Shown piece by piece: positions 24,957 to 32,817 of a stretch of 64,000 nt of DNA. Both the position numbers and the translations under genes were made by a program. The notes beneath the pieces were generated by a model, which worked only from the letters and a program-made list of their open reading frames with translations, did no database searches and had not been told where the DNA came from. The stretch comes from Egicoccus sp. AB-alg2 (lineage in GTDB: Bacteria > Actinomycetota > Nitriliruptoria > Nitriliruptorales > Nitriliruptoraceae), in the NCBI RefSeq assembly GCF_041821065.1, contig NZ_JBGUAX010000009.1, forward strand, positions 124,001-188,000, in the 5' to 3' direction. Positions within the stretch are counted from its first letter, which is position 1; each line of letters opens with the position of its first letter.

Positions 24957-26495
24957 TCAGGCTCCCGGGCGCTGCTGCAGCGGGGCCTCGTCGGGCCGGT
25001 CCGGCGCCGGTCCGGCCCGCGCTCGGTCCTCGGCCGCCAGCCGCTCCGCCTCGCGGGCCAGCTGTCGCGCCATGCGCGGGAAGATCAGGGCGTGGAAGGG
25101 CGTGAGCACCCGCCAGTAGAGGCGGCCGAACAGGCCCCGGGGATGGAAGCGGGCGCGCTGCTCGAGGCGCGAGCCGTCGCCGTCGGGCTCTATCCGGAAC
25201 TCCAGCCACGCCGCGCCGGGCACCTTCATCTCGGCGCGCAGCCGCAGGAGCCGGTCGGGCTCGAGTGCCTCGACGCGCCAGAAGTCGACCGGTTCCCCGA
25301 CCGCCAGCTCGACGGGGTGCCGCCGGCCGCGGCGCAGCCCCACACCGCCGACGACCTTGTCGAGGATGCCACGGGTCTCCCACATCCAACGGAAGCCGTG
25401 GTAGCCGCGATGTCCGCCGATGCCGCTGACCGCCTCGAAGACCGCCGCGGGCGGGGCGTCGGCACGGACGCGGCGCTCGTCGGCCAACACCGTGCCCCCG
25501 GACCAGTCCGGATCCTCCGGGCGCGGCGCCTCGGGCCCGTGGCGCTTGGGCGTCTGCGACGGGGTGCCGCCCGCCCCCGCCCACGTGGTCGCGACCTCCA
25601 GGTCCTGCACCCGCTCCAGGGCCAGCAGCAGCGCCGCACGGATCGGGAGCCGCTCGCGGGGCAGCAGCCGCTCGGCGGTGTCGTCCTGCACGACCACCTC
25701 GTTGACGAGGCTCTCCACCAGCGGGCGCGCGAGGCCGGTCGGCAGCGGCGTAACGAGGCCGATCCACAGCGACGACAGCGACGGGGTCAGGACCGGGACC
25801 GGGACGATCACGCGGTGCCGCAGGCCGGCCACCTCGGCGTAGACCTGCATCAACTGCCGGTAGGTGAGCACGTCCGGCCCGGCGATCTCCAGGACGCCGG
25901 CCGCGTGGGGGTTCTCGGCCACGTCGGCGAGGTAACCCAGCACGTCACGGACCGCGATCGGCTGGCAGCGGGTCTCCACCCACCGCGGCGTCACCATGAC
26001 CGGTAGCACCTCGACGAGGTGGCGCAGCATCTCGAACGACGCGCTGCCGGAGCCGATGATGATGGCGGCGCGGAGTTCGGTGACCGGCACCGGCCCCTCG
26101 GCGAGCAACCTGCCGACCTCCTGGCGCGAGCGCAGGTGCGGCGAGAGGTCCGGTCCGTGCCCGAGGCCGCCCAGGTAGACCAGACGCCGGACGCCGGCTT
26201 CGGCCACCGCGTCACGGACGTTGCGGGCGGCCTGGCGGTCGCGTTCCTCGAAGCCGCCCGCGCCGTCCATCGAGTGCACGAGGTAGTACACGACCTCGCA
26301 CCCGTCGGCCGCGGCGCGTACCTGGTCGCGGTCCGCCACGTCGACGCGGGCCACCTCGATCTCGTCGCGCCACAGCCGGTGGTCGAGCTTCTGCGGCGTG
26401 CGCGCCCCGCAACGGACCTGGTGGCCGCGGGCGAGCAGTTCCGGCACCAGCCGCCCGCCGATGTATCCCGTCGCTCCGATGACCAGTACCCGCAC
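24957..26495 (-). CDS. SDR family NAD(P)-binding protein with DUF2867 domain
   Basis: 512 residues from a GTG. Atypical SDR N-terminal half: VLVIGATGYIGGRLVPELLA (3-22), VYYLVHSMDG and RRLVYLGGLG. The C-terminal part (about 325-490) is a DUF2867-type lipid/START-like domain: GYHGFRWMWETRGILDKVVG, FWRVEALEPDRLLRLRAEMK and GRLYWRVLTPFHALIFPRM. This two-domain layout is common in actinobacteria and is annotated only as oxidoreductase. No membrane segment beyond weakly hydrophobic parts. Stands alone. Confidence 0.85.
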   Translation of the reverse strand: MRVLVIGATGYIGGRLVPELLARGHQVRCGARTPQKLDHRLWRDEIEVARVDVADRDQVRAAADGCEVVYYLVHSMDGAGGFEERDRQAARNVRDAVAEAGVRRLVYLGGLGHGPDLSPHLRSRQEVGRLLAEGPVPVTELRAAIIIGSGSASFEMLRHLVEVLPVMVTPRWVETRCQPIAVRDVLGYLADVAENPHAAGVLEIAGPDVLTYRQLMQVYAEVAGLRHRVIVPVPVLTPSLSSLWIGLVTPLPTGLARPLVESLVNEVVVQDDTAERLLPRERLPIRAALLLALERVQDLEVATTWAGAGGTPSQTPKRHGPEAPRPEDPDWSGGTVLADERRVRADAPPAAVFEAVSGIGGHRGYHGFRWMWETRGILDKVVGGVGLRRGRRHPVELAVGEPVDFWRVEALEPDRLLRLRAEMKVPGAAWLEFRIEPDGDGSRLEQRARFHPRGLFGRLYWRVLTPFHALIFPRMARQLAREAERLAAEDRARAGPAPDRPDEAPLQQRPGA

Positions 26496-26722
26496 GCGGC
26501 TCGTCCTTCGTCGTCACCCTCCCGGCCCCCGACGGGTGACCGCGGCCCTTCCGAGCTTCGCCGCCGCCGTCCACCGCGGACCGGGCCGCACACCGCCGTC
26601 GGTCCGGGGCCTTCGCCCCGCGGCCGCGTCGCTCCGGCCGCGGTCCGGTCCTGGTCCGGCCGCGAGTATCCTTCGCCGGCTCGTCGTGCGGCCCGACCTC
26701 CGCCGATCTGCCGGTCCCCGTG

Positions 26723-27610
26723 ATGTTCTTCCAGGCGATCGTCCTCGGTCTGCTCCAGGGCCTGACCGAGTTCCTGCCCGTGTCCTCCTCCGGCCACCTG
26801 CAGGGGGTCCCGTACCTGCTCGGCTGGCCCTCGGGCAGCCTCACGTTCGACGTCATGGTGCACGCCGGCACGCTGATCGCGGTGCTGGTGTACTTCCGCG
26901 GGGACCTCGCGTTCCTGCTCACGCGCGCCACCGGCCTGGGCGGCGACTACGTGCCCGCGGAACGCCAGCAGGCCTGGAAGGTGATCGGCCTGCTCGCCCT
27001 CGGTTCGATCCCGGCCGCACTGGCGGGGTTGCTGTTCGAGGACGTCTTCGAGGCCGCGTTCGGCTCCATCCGGGCGGTGTCCGCCTTCCTGCTCGTGACC
27101 GCCGCCCTGCTGTGGTTCGGCGAGCACCTGCGCATGCGCCGTGCCGCCGCCGAACTGGGCAAGACCGTCGGCGATCTCCAGTCGCACGAACGGCACCGCG
27201 ATCCGGGCCGTCGCGAGGACACGACGACCATGAAGGACGCCGCGCTGATCGGCGTGGCCCAGGCGCTGGCGATCTTCCCGGGCATCAGCCGCTCGGGCGC
27301 CACGATCGCGGCCGGCATGACCCTCGGGCTGTCGCGGGCCGCCGCGGCCCGGTTCTCGTTCCTGCTGTCGATCCCCGTGATCATCGGCGCGACGGTGTTC
27401 AAGCTCCCCGACCTCGGCACGGTCGAGCCCGGCACCCTGCCGTTCACACCGCTGCAGATCGCCGGCGGCGTGCTGACCGCAGCGATCAGCGGCTACCTCG
27501 CCATCACGTTCCTGCTGAAGCTCGTCCAGCGCCAGAACCTGCTCGGCTTCGCCCGCTACGTGGTGGCGTTCTCGATCGTGCTGTTCGCCGCGACCTTCTG
27601 GATCGGCTGA
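26723..27610 (+). CDS. uppP: Undecaprenyl-diphosphatase
   Basis: 295 residues, multi-helix membrane protein. It removes phosphate from undecaprenyl diphosphate to recycle the carrier for peptidoglycan synthesis. The two catalytic motifs are present: GLTEFLPVSSSGH (about 13-25) and PGISRSGAT near 190-198. A basic, hydrophilic loop around 138-170 (RMRRAAAELGK and ERHRDPGRRED) is longer than in many homologues. The GTG at 26720 is an alternative start one codon earlier; no strong ribosome site decides. Confidence 0.95.
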   Translation: MFFQAIVLGLLQGLTEFLPVSSSGHLQGVPYLLGWPSGSLTFDVMVHAGTLIAVLVYFRGDLAFLLTRATGLGGDYVPAERQQAWKVIGLLALGSIPAALAGLLFEDVFEAAFGSIRAVSAFLLVTAALLWFGEHLRMRRAAAELGKTVGDLQSHERHRDPGRREDTTTMKDAALIGVAQALAIFPGISRSGATIAAGMTLGLSRAAAARFSFLLSIPVIIGATVFKLPDLGTVEPGTLPFTPLQIAGGVLTAAISGYLAITFLLKLVQRQNLLGFARYVVAFSIVLFAATFWIG

Positions 27611-27652
27611 CCGGCCCCGGACCTCGGCGCCGGTCGGCCCGCGGGCCACCGT

Positions 27653-29542
27653 TCAGTCGCCGAGCACGTCGTGCAGGAACGCCGCCACCTGCGGGTAGCA
27701 GTCGATGCGGTTGGCGAGCTTGCTCAGCCCGTGCCCCTCGTCCGCGTAGACCAGCAGTTCGCTGCGTACGCCCCGCTCGCGCAGCACCGCGTGCAACTGC
27801 TCGGCCTCCGACAGCGGCACACGCGGATCGTTGGCGCCGTGGACGATGAACAGCGGCGCCCGCAACTCGTCCACGTACGTGATCGGTGACGCCTCGAGCA
27901 GCACGTCACGGTGGTGCTCCAGGCTGCCGTACTCGCGCTCGCGGAACGCCCGCCGCCAGGCCGAGGTGTTCTCCAGGAACGTCACCAGGTTGGACATCCC
28001 GACGATGTCCACGCCGGCGGCCCAACGCTCGGGCTGCAGCACCAGCCCCATCAGCGTCATGTAGCCGCCGTAGGAACCGCCGTAGAGCGCCGCGCGGTCG
28101 GCGTCCAGGTCCGGCTGCGTGCCGAGCCAGTCGTGCAGCGCCGCCAGGTCGCGAACGGAGTCCAGCCGCTTCTCCACGTCGTCGAGGTGCTGGTAGCGGC
28201 GTCCGTACCCGGTCGAGCCCCGCACGTTCGGCGCCACGACGGCGAAGCCCTGGGCGACGAGGTACTGCGTCAGCGGGGTGAAGCTGGGCCGGTACTGGCT
28301 CTCCGGGCCGCCGTGGACGACGACCACGACCGGCGCCGGGCCGCGCTCGGCCGCCCGACGCGGCCGGTACACGAACGCGGGGACCTCCAGCCCGTCGAAC
28401 GACGGGAACCGGACGAGTTCGGGGGCAACGAACGAGGCCGGGTCGACCGCGCACGGCGACACGGTCACCCGCTCCAGGCGACGCTCCTGCGTGTCGTAGC
28501 GCCAGACGTCGCCGGGCACCGTCGCCGAGGAGAACGAGAACGCCAGCCAGCGCCCGTCACGGGTGAACCGGAAGCCGCCCGCCACGCCGTCGCCAGGCAG
28601 CGCCACCTCGTCGGTGACCTCGAGGGTGTACGGGTCGCGCAACTCCGCACGGGTGCGCCCGTCGTCGTTCCAGACCACCAGCAGGTGGCGACCGGACCAG
28701 TCGACGCCGCAGCCGGCGTCCCAGCCCTTCTCCACGACCACCTCGTAGTGGCCGTCGGGCGTCCCGCGCGCGATCGCGCCGTGGTCGCGGCCGACGTCGG
28801 TCGTGAAGAAGAACGCCGACGAGTCCGGCAGCCAGGAGGGGGTCCCGACGCTGGACTCGCGCTCGGGGTGCGGGGCCAGCTCGACGACGCCGTCGGCACC
28901 GGCTCCCAGCGCGCCGTCCTGCGCCTGCCGCAGGTCGACGAGGTGGACGACGTTGTCGCCGGGGCGGGTCGTCATCTCGCTGACCGCGAGGTAACGCCCG
29001 TCCGGTGAGAAGCCGCCCGGGCCGGTCCAGCCGCCGGTCGCGAACACACGCCGTTCGCCGCCGTCCACGAGGTCACGCACCCAGGTGTCGAACGCGACGC
29101 CGTCCCCACGGTTGGTGGCATAGGCGAGCAGGCGCCCGTCGCGCGTCACACCGCCGGGCCGGTGGATGTACTCGTCGTCGACGACCAGCGGCTCGAGCTC
29201 GTCGGGGCCCCAGAACGGGACCGTCGGCGCGTGCGAGGCGGTGAACAACTGATGGCGCTCGTTGCCGCCACGGTCCGTGGCCAGCAGCAGGCGGTGCTCG
29301 TCACGGCCCGTGGGGTCGGCCGGCAGGTACCCGGCGCCGATCGGCTCCTCGAAGCGCGTGATCGGGATGAGCGATGCCGCCTCGACCGGCAGGGCCGTCC
29401 CGTCGACGTCCAGCCGGTGCACCTGCGCGCTGCCGGGCAGGTCCGAGGAGACCAGCAGGCTCCGAGCGTCCGGGGACCAGCCGCTGGGCGCGGCCGTCCG
29501 GATCTCCAGGTAGGCGCGGATGTCGGGCGTCTCAGAAGTCAT
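27653..29542 (-). CDS. S9 family peptidase (prolyl oligopeptidase type)
   Basis: 629 residues. The N-terminal two thirds is a beta-propeller with repeated DGRYLA/DGRLLA/DGRWLA strands; the C-terminal alpha/beta-hydrolase has VVVHGGPESQ, nucleophile elbow YGGSYGGYM (Ser about 488), Asp in HGANDPRVP and His in DEGHGLSK, a full catalytic triad. It removes peptides from the N-terminus or cuts after Pro; no signal peptide, so intracellular. The ATG lies six bases after a TAGCCT box, which points to a leaderless mRNA. Confidence 0.95.
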   Translation of the reverse strand: MTSETPDIRAYLEIRTAAPSGWSPDARSLLVSSDLPGSAQVHRLDVDGTALPVEAASLIPITRFEEPIGAGYLPADPTGRDEHRLLLATDRGGNERHQLFTASHAPTVPFWGPDELEPLVVDDEYIHRPGGVTRDGRLLAYATNRGDGVAFDTWVRDLVDGGERRVFATGGWTGPGGFSPDGRYLAVSEMTTRPGDNVVHLVDLRQAQDGALGAGADGVVELAPHPERESSVGTPSWLPDSSAFFFTTDVGRDHGAIARGTPDGHYEVVVEKGWDAGCGVDWSGRHLLVVWNDDGRTRAELRDPYTLEVTDEVALPGDGVAGGFRFTRDGRWLAFSFSSATVPGDVWRYDTQERRLERVTVSPCAVDPASFVAPELVRFPSFDGLEVPAFVYRPRRAAERGPAPVVVVVHGGPESQYRPSFTPLTQYLVAQGFAVVAPNVRGSTGYGRRYQHLDDVEKRLDSVRDLAALHDWLGTQPDLDADRAALYGGSYGGYMTLMGLVLQPERWAAGVDIVGMSNLVTFLENTSAWRRAFREREYGSLEHHRDVLLEASPITYVDELRAPLFIVHGANDPRVPLSEAEQLHAVLRERGVRSELLVYADEGHGLSKLANRIDCYPQVAAFLHDVLGD

Positions 29543-29548
29543 ACCCCG

Positions 29549-29554
29549 AGGCTA
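29549..29554 (-). promoter_or_regulatory. -10 box for leaderless S9 peptidase mRNA
   Basis: Minus-strand TAGCCT (29554-29549) followed by CGGGGT and the ATG. No ribosome site in between. Confidence 0.5.
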
Positions 29555-29715
29555 GACCACCCGACCAGCCTGTCCGCACGGACATGATCACTCGTGCAAC
29601 GGCCGTGTGCAGGGACGGCAGGCACTTCCTACCTTCGCTCGCCGCGTCGGCTCGGGCCAGCGAGTCCGCATGCCCCCGGCGCGTTCCCCCCTTCTCCCCC
29701 GACCACAGGAGTCCT

Positions 29716-30276
29716 GTGCGTTCTTTTGGCATGCGCGTCATCACCGCTGGTGCGGCGACCGTCGGTCTCATCGGCCTCGGCAGCGCCGCTGCCGCCGCCG
29801 AGACCTATGAGGTCCAGGCCGGCGACACGCTCTCGAACATCGCCCGCAGCGTCGACACCGTCGACACGTGGCAGGAGCTGCACGCGGCCAACCCGAAGCT
29901 CGACGACCCGAACCTGATCTTTCCCGGGCAGGTCCTCGAGTTGACCTCGTCCGGCGGTGAGGTGCAGGTGAGCACCTCGTCCGAGGGCTCCGGCTCCGAC
30001 AGCGCCGAGACCACCACGACGACCTCCGCCAGCGCCGACGCTGGCGTGTGGGACCGCCTCGCCCAGTGCGAGTCCAGCGGTGACTGGTCCATCAACACCG
30101 GCAACGGCTACTACGGCGGGCTGCAGTTCTCGCTCAGCTCGTGGGAGTGGGTCGGTGGCGAGGGCTACCCACACCAGGCCTCCAAGGCCGAACAGATCCA
30201 CCGCGCCGAGCGGCTGCTCGAGCGCCAGGGTTGGGGCGCCTGGCCGGCCTGCTCCAGCCAGCTGGGCCTGCGCTGA
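29716..30276 (+). CDS. Rpf-like transglycosylase with LysM domain, secreted
   Basis: 186 residues from a GTG with CAGGAG upstream; an ATG five codons on is the alternative. Signal peptide (VITAGAATVGLIGLGSAAAA), LysM (YEVQAGDTLSNIARSVDTVD then LIFPGQVLEL, about 34-78), a Ser/Thr/Glu-rich linker, and the C-terminal resuscitation-promoting-factor fold: VWDRLAQCESSGDWSINTGN with the catalytic Glu in CESSG, YYGGLQFSLSSWEWVGG. Rpf enzymes cut peptidoglycan during growth and exit from dormancy in actinobacteria. I looked for the c-di-AMP riboswitch often found before rpf genes and did not see it. Confidence 0.93.
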   Translation: MRSFGMRVITAGAATVGLIGLGSAAAAAETYEVQAGDTLSNIARSVDTVDTWQELHAANPKLDDPNLIFPGQVLELTSSGGEVQVSTSSEGSGSDSAETTTTTSASADAGVWDRLAQCESSGDWSINTGNGYYGGLQFSLSSWEWVGGEGYPHQASKAEQIHRAERLLERQGWGAWPACSSQLGLR

Positions 30277-30294
30277 GCAACAGCGCCACGCCCG

Positions 30295-30561
30295 TCACGA
30301 CGGCCGGTCCCCCTGGGGCCGGCCGTCGTCGTGTGCCAACTGCCGGACCAGCCCCCGAATCGCGTCGACCCGCGTGTCCGGATCATGCGCGGCACAGGCG
30401 ACGCCCACGAGGAAGGTCGACAACGGCGCCGTCCACCGTTCGCTGGTGTGGGCCGCCACCCGGGCCAGATCCAGCAACGCCTCGCGCTCGGCAGGCGTCG
30501 GCGCGGGCACGTCGCCGGGCAGGGCCGCGCACAGCCGTTCGAGCCACTCCTCGGGTCCCAT
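30295..30561 (-). CDS. DUF6457 family small protein
   Basis: 88 residues. Starts PEEWLERLCAALPGD, then ALLDLARVAAHTSERWTAPL and STFLVGVACAAHD, matching the DUF6457 pattern found beside molybdenum cofactor genes in actinobacteria. All helical, no cofactor motif. It is divergent from the MobA-FdhD gene 67 bases away, which supports a role in molybdenum cofactor use. Function unknown. Its last codons lie inside a strong hairpin. Confidence 0.75.
   Translation of the reverse strand: MGPEEWLERLCAALPGDVPAPTPAEREALLDLARVAAHTSERWTAPLSTFLVGVACAAHDPDTRVDAIRGLVRQLAHDDGRPQGDRPS
30297..30329. terminator. Bidirectional terminator-like hairpin
   Basis: ACGACGGCCGG and CCGGCCGTCGT form a perfect 11-bp stem; the 11-base interior (tCCCCctGGGG) can extend it with one bulge. 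It lies between the rpf-like gene (+) and the DUF6457 gene (-) and overlaps the last codons of the latter. No T-run. Confidence 0.6.
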
Positions 30562-30628
30562 CGCCGCTCCTCTCGCTCGTCCGGGACGTTACGTTGCCGA
30601 CACGCGCCCGAGGCAAAGGAGCAGGGCC

Positions 30629-32125
30629 GTGTCGTCCGTGCGCCCCGACGACCTCGACCCGTCGCCGTCGCGTGGCCGGGTGGCGTGCACGGCGGCCGTG
30701 CTCGCCGGTGGCGCATCCCGGCGCATGGGGCGCGACAAGCGATTCGTCCCGGTCGCCGGCCAGCCGCTGCTGGCCCGCGCCGTCGCCGCGGTCGCCGAGG
30801 TGACCGACGACGTCGTCGTCGTGGTCGCGGAACCGGGCCCGTTGCCGGCCCTGCCCGGTCACCCACGGACCGTCCGCGACACGCATCCGGGCGCCGGCCC
30901 GCTCGGGGCGCTCGTGACCGCACTCGACGACGACGCCGAGGAGTTGGTCCTGGTCGTCGCCGGCGACCATCCCGCCCTCGCGCCGGCGGTGCTGAGCATG
31001 CTGCTCGAGCGACTGGCGCCTGCGGACCACCTCGACGCCGTCCTGCTGGGCGACGACGCCGGCGAGGCACAGCCGCTGGTTGGCGCCTACCGGCGGCGCG
31101 CGGCCGGTCCGCTGCGTCAGGCCTTCGCGGCCGGCGAGCGGCGGGCGCGGGCGGTGTGCGACCACCTCGACGTCGAGGTGGTGCCTCCCGCCGCGTGGCG
31201 GCCACTCGACCCCGCCGGCGACACGTTGCGCGACCTGGACACGCCCGCCGACGTGTCCGCCTACGCCCGTGCCCGGTGGCCCGGCCAGGACGGCACCGGC
31301 ATCGAGGTGGTCCGGCTGCAGTCGAGTGGCGAGGGTGTGGACCGCACCGCTCGTGGCGACCGGCTCGCTCCTGAGGAGCCGCTGCGGATCCGGGCCGCCG
31401 GCCCGGGCCAGGACCCGGTCGACGTCGTGACGACCATGCGCAGCCCCGGCGCGGAGCACGAACTGGCTCTCGGCTGGCTGTTCACGGAAGGCCTCTACGA
31501 CCCGCGACGGGGCGCGGCCACCGTCACGTACGGCGATCCGCGGGAGCTGGCGCGCCCCGAGGACACGGTCGAGGTGCGCCTCCCTCACCCCCTCGACCTC
31601 GCCGCCGCCGCCCACCGTCACACCGCGGCGACCGCCTCGTGCGGGGTGTGCGGACGCGCCTCGATCGACGAACTCGCCGCTCGGTGCGCACCGCTGCCGG
31701 CCGACGTCCCCGCCCGCCCGCTCGCTGCTGCCCTGCTGCTGGAGCTCCCGCAGCGGCTGCGACGCTCGCAGTCGCTGTTCGCGGGCACCGGCGGCGTGCA
31801 CGCCACGGGCCTGTTCGACGGCGACGGCGCGGCCGTGTGCGTGCGCGAGGACGTCGGGCGCCACAACGCGCTGGATGCGGCGATCGGGACCCGGCTACGG
31901 GACGGTCACCTCGACTTCTCCGACCTCGTCGCCGTGCTGTCCGGCCGGATCGGGTTCGAACTGGTCGCCAAGGCCGCCGCTGCCGGCATCCCCGTCGTCG
32001 TCGCGGTCGGCGCGCCCACCGACCTGGCCGTGCGCACCGCTCAGCGCCTGGGCATCACGCTGGTCGGGTTCGTCCGCGCCGGCGGCGGCAACCTCTACAC
32101 CCATCCGCACCGGGTCGTCACCTGA
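30629..32125 (+). CDS. MobA-FdhD fusion: Mo-cofactor guanylyltransferase / formate dehydrogenase sulfurtransferase
   Basis: 498 residues from a GTG with AAAGGAG upstream. Residues about 20-215 are MobA: AVLAGGASRRMGRDKRFVPV (GTP-binding), HPGAGPLGAL and VAGDHPALAPAVLSML. MobA attaches GMP to molybdopterin. Residues about 235-498 are FdhD: TTMRSPGAEHELALGWLFTE, the active CGVCG in TASCGVCGRASIDEL, QSLFAGTGGVHATGLFD and REDVGRHNALDAAIG. FdhD passes sulfur from IscS to the molybdenum cofactor of formate dehydrogenase. No stop or frameshift between the halves, so one polypeptide joins the two maturation steps. Confidence 0.93.
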   Translation: MSSVRPDDLDPSPSRGRVACTAAVLAGGASRRMGRDKRFVPVAGQPLLARAVAAVAEVTDDVVVVVAEPGPLPALPGHPRTVRDTHPGAGPLGALVTALDDDAEELVLVVAGDHPALAPAVLSMLLERLAPADHLDAVLLGDDAGEAQPLVGAYRRRAAGPLRQAFAAGERRARAVCDHLDVEVVPPAAWRPLDPAGDTLRDLDTPADVSAYARARWPGQDGTGIEVVRLQSSGEGVDRTARGDRLAPEEPLRIRAAGPGQDPVDVVTTMRSPGAEHELALGWLFTEGLYDPRRGAATVTYGDPRELARPEDTVEVRLPHPLDLAAAAHRHTAATASCGVCGRASIDELAARCAPLPADVPARPLAAALLLELPQRLRRSQSLFAGTGGVHATGLFDGDGAAVCVREDVGRHNALDAAIGTRLRDGHLDFSDLVAVLSGRIGFELVAKAAAAGIPVVVAVGAPTDLAVRTAQRLGITLVGFVRAGGGNLYTHPHRVVT

Positions 32126-32161
32126 CGCGTCCGCCCGCGAGGCGCCGTCCGCGGCCGACCG

Positions 32162-32542
32162 TCAGGGGTTGGGTACGACGGTGAGCAGGGCCAGCAGGTC
32201 CTCGTCGGCGTGCAGGCCGTGCTTCTCGAGCGGGATCGGCGCCCACGTGCCGGCCGTGAGACGCACCTCCTCGTCGCCCAACCGCAGTCGTCCGGCGCCG
32301 CTGAGCACCTGGATGGCCGCCGGGCCGGGCGAGGGGTGCTCGGTCAGCTCCTGACCGGCACACAGTGCCAGCAGCGTCTGCTTCAGCGGCCCGCCCTCGG
32401 AGGGGGTCAGGGTCAGTGCGGACCGGCCGGCGTCGTGCTTCCGGGCCTCTTCCATGAGGTTGCCGCCGACCTCCTGCAGGTCGACGGGCGGGCGTGGCGT
32501 GCGCTCCGACACGTTGGGGTTGGCGCTGGGCTGGTCGCTCAC
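32162..32542 (-). CDS. Cupin domain protein
   Basis: 126 residues from a GTG with GGAGGTCC just upstream; the frame is open further but that extension has no ribosome site. Single beta-barrel cupin: TLLALCAGQELTEHPSPGPA (about 67-86), IQVLSGAGRLRLGDEE and APIPLEKHGLHADEDLLALL. Metal-ligand His are partly retained (one in ELTEHPSP, one in EKHGLHA), so metal binding is possible. These small cupins act as stress-related or metal-sensing proteins; none of the neighbours points to a specific role. Confidence 0.85.
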   Translation of the reverse strand: MSDQPSANPNVSERTPRPPVDLQEVGGNLMEEARKHDAGRSALTLTPSEGGPLKQTLLALCAGQELTEHPSPGPAAIQVLSGAGRLRLGDEEVRLTAGTWAPIPLEKHGLHADEDLLALLTVVPNP

Positions 32543-32817
32543 GAAGGACCTCCGCTGGTGGTTGTCGGCGACCAGTCTGCCGTCGCTTCCCGCCATCCGG
32601 GCCGCCAGTTGGACCACGTCTCTACCGACTCTCGACCGGGCCGAAACGGTGTCCGACGTCTGGGCACTACCTCGGATGGCCCGCCGCTTCTAGTCATGGC
32701 GGGCCATCGTGCAAGCCACGCACACCCCCTAGCGGTCCCCTTCTTTCGCCCTAGCCTCATCGGCCATTCGCGCCCGGATGGTCCGAGGACCAGCCGGGCA
32801 CAACCCGAGGGGATGAC

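Noticed and set aside
29543-29715. Possible c-di-AMP riboswitch before the Rpf-like gene
   Set aside because: The leader lacks the conserved core of that riboswitch; only about 170 bases with no convincing pairing.
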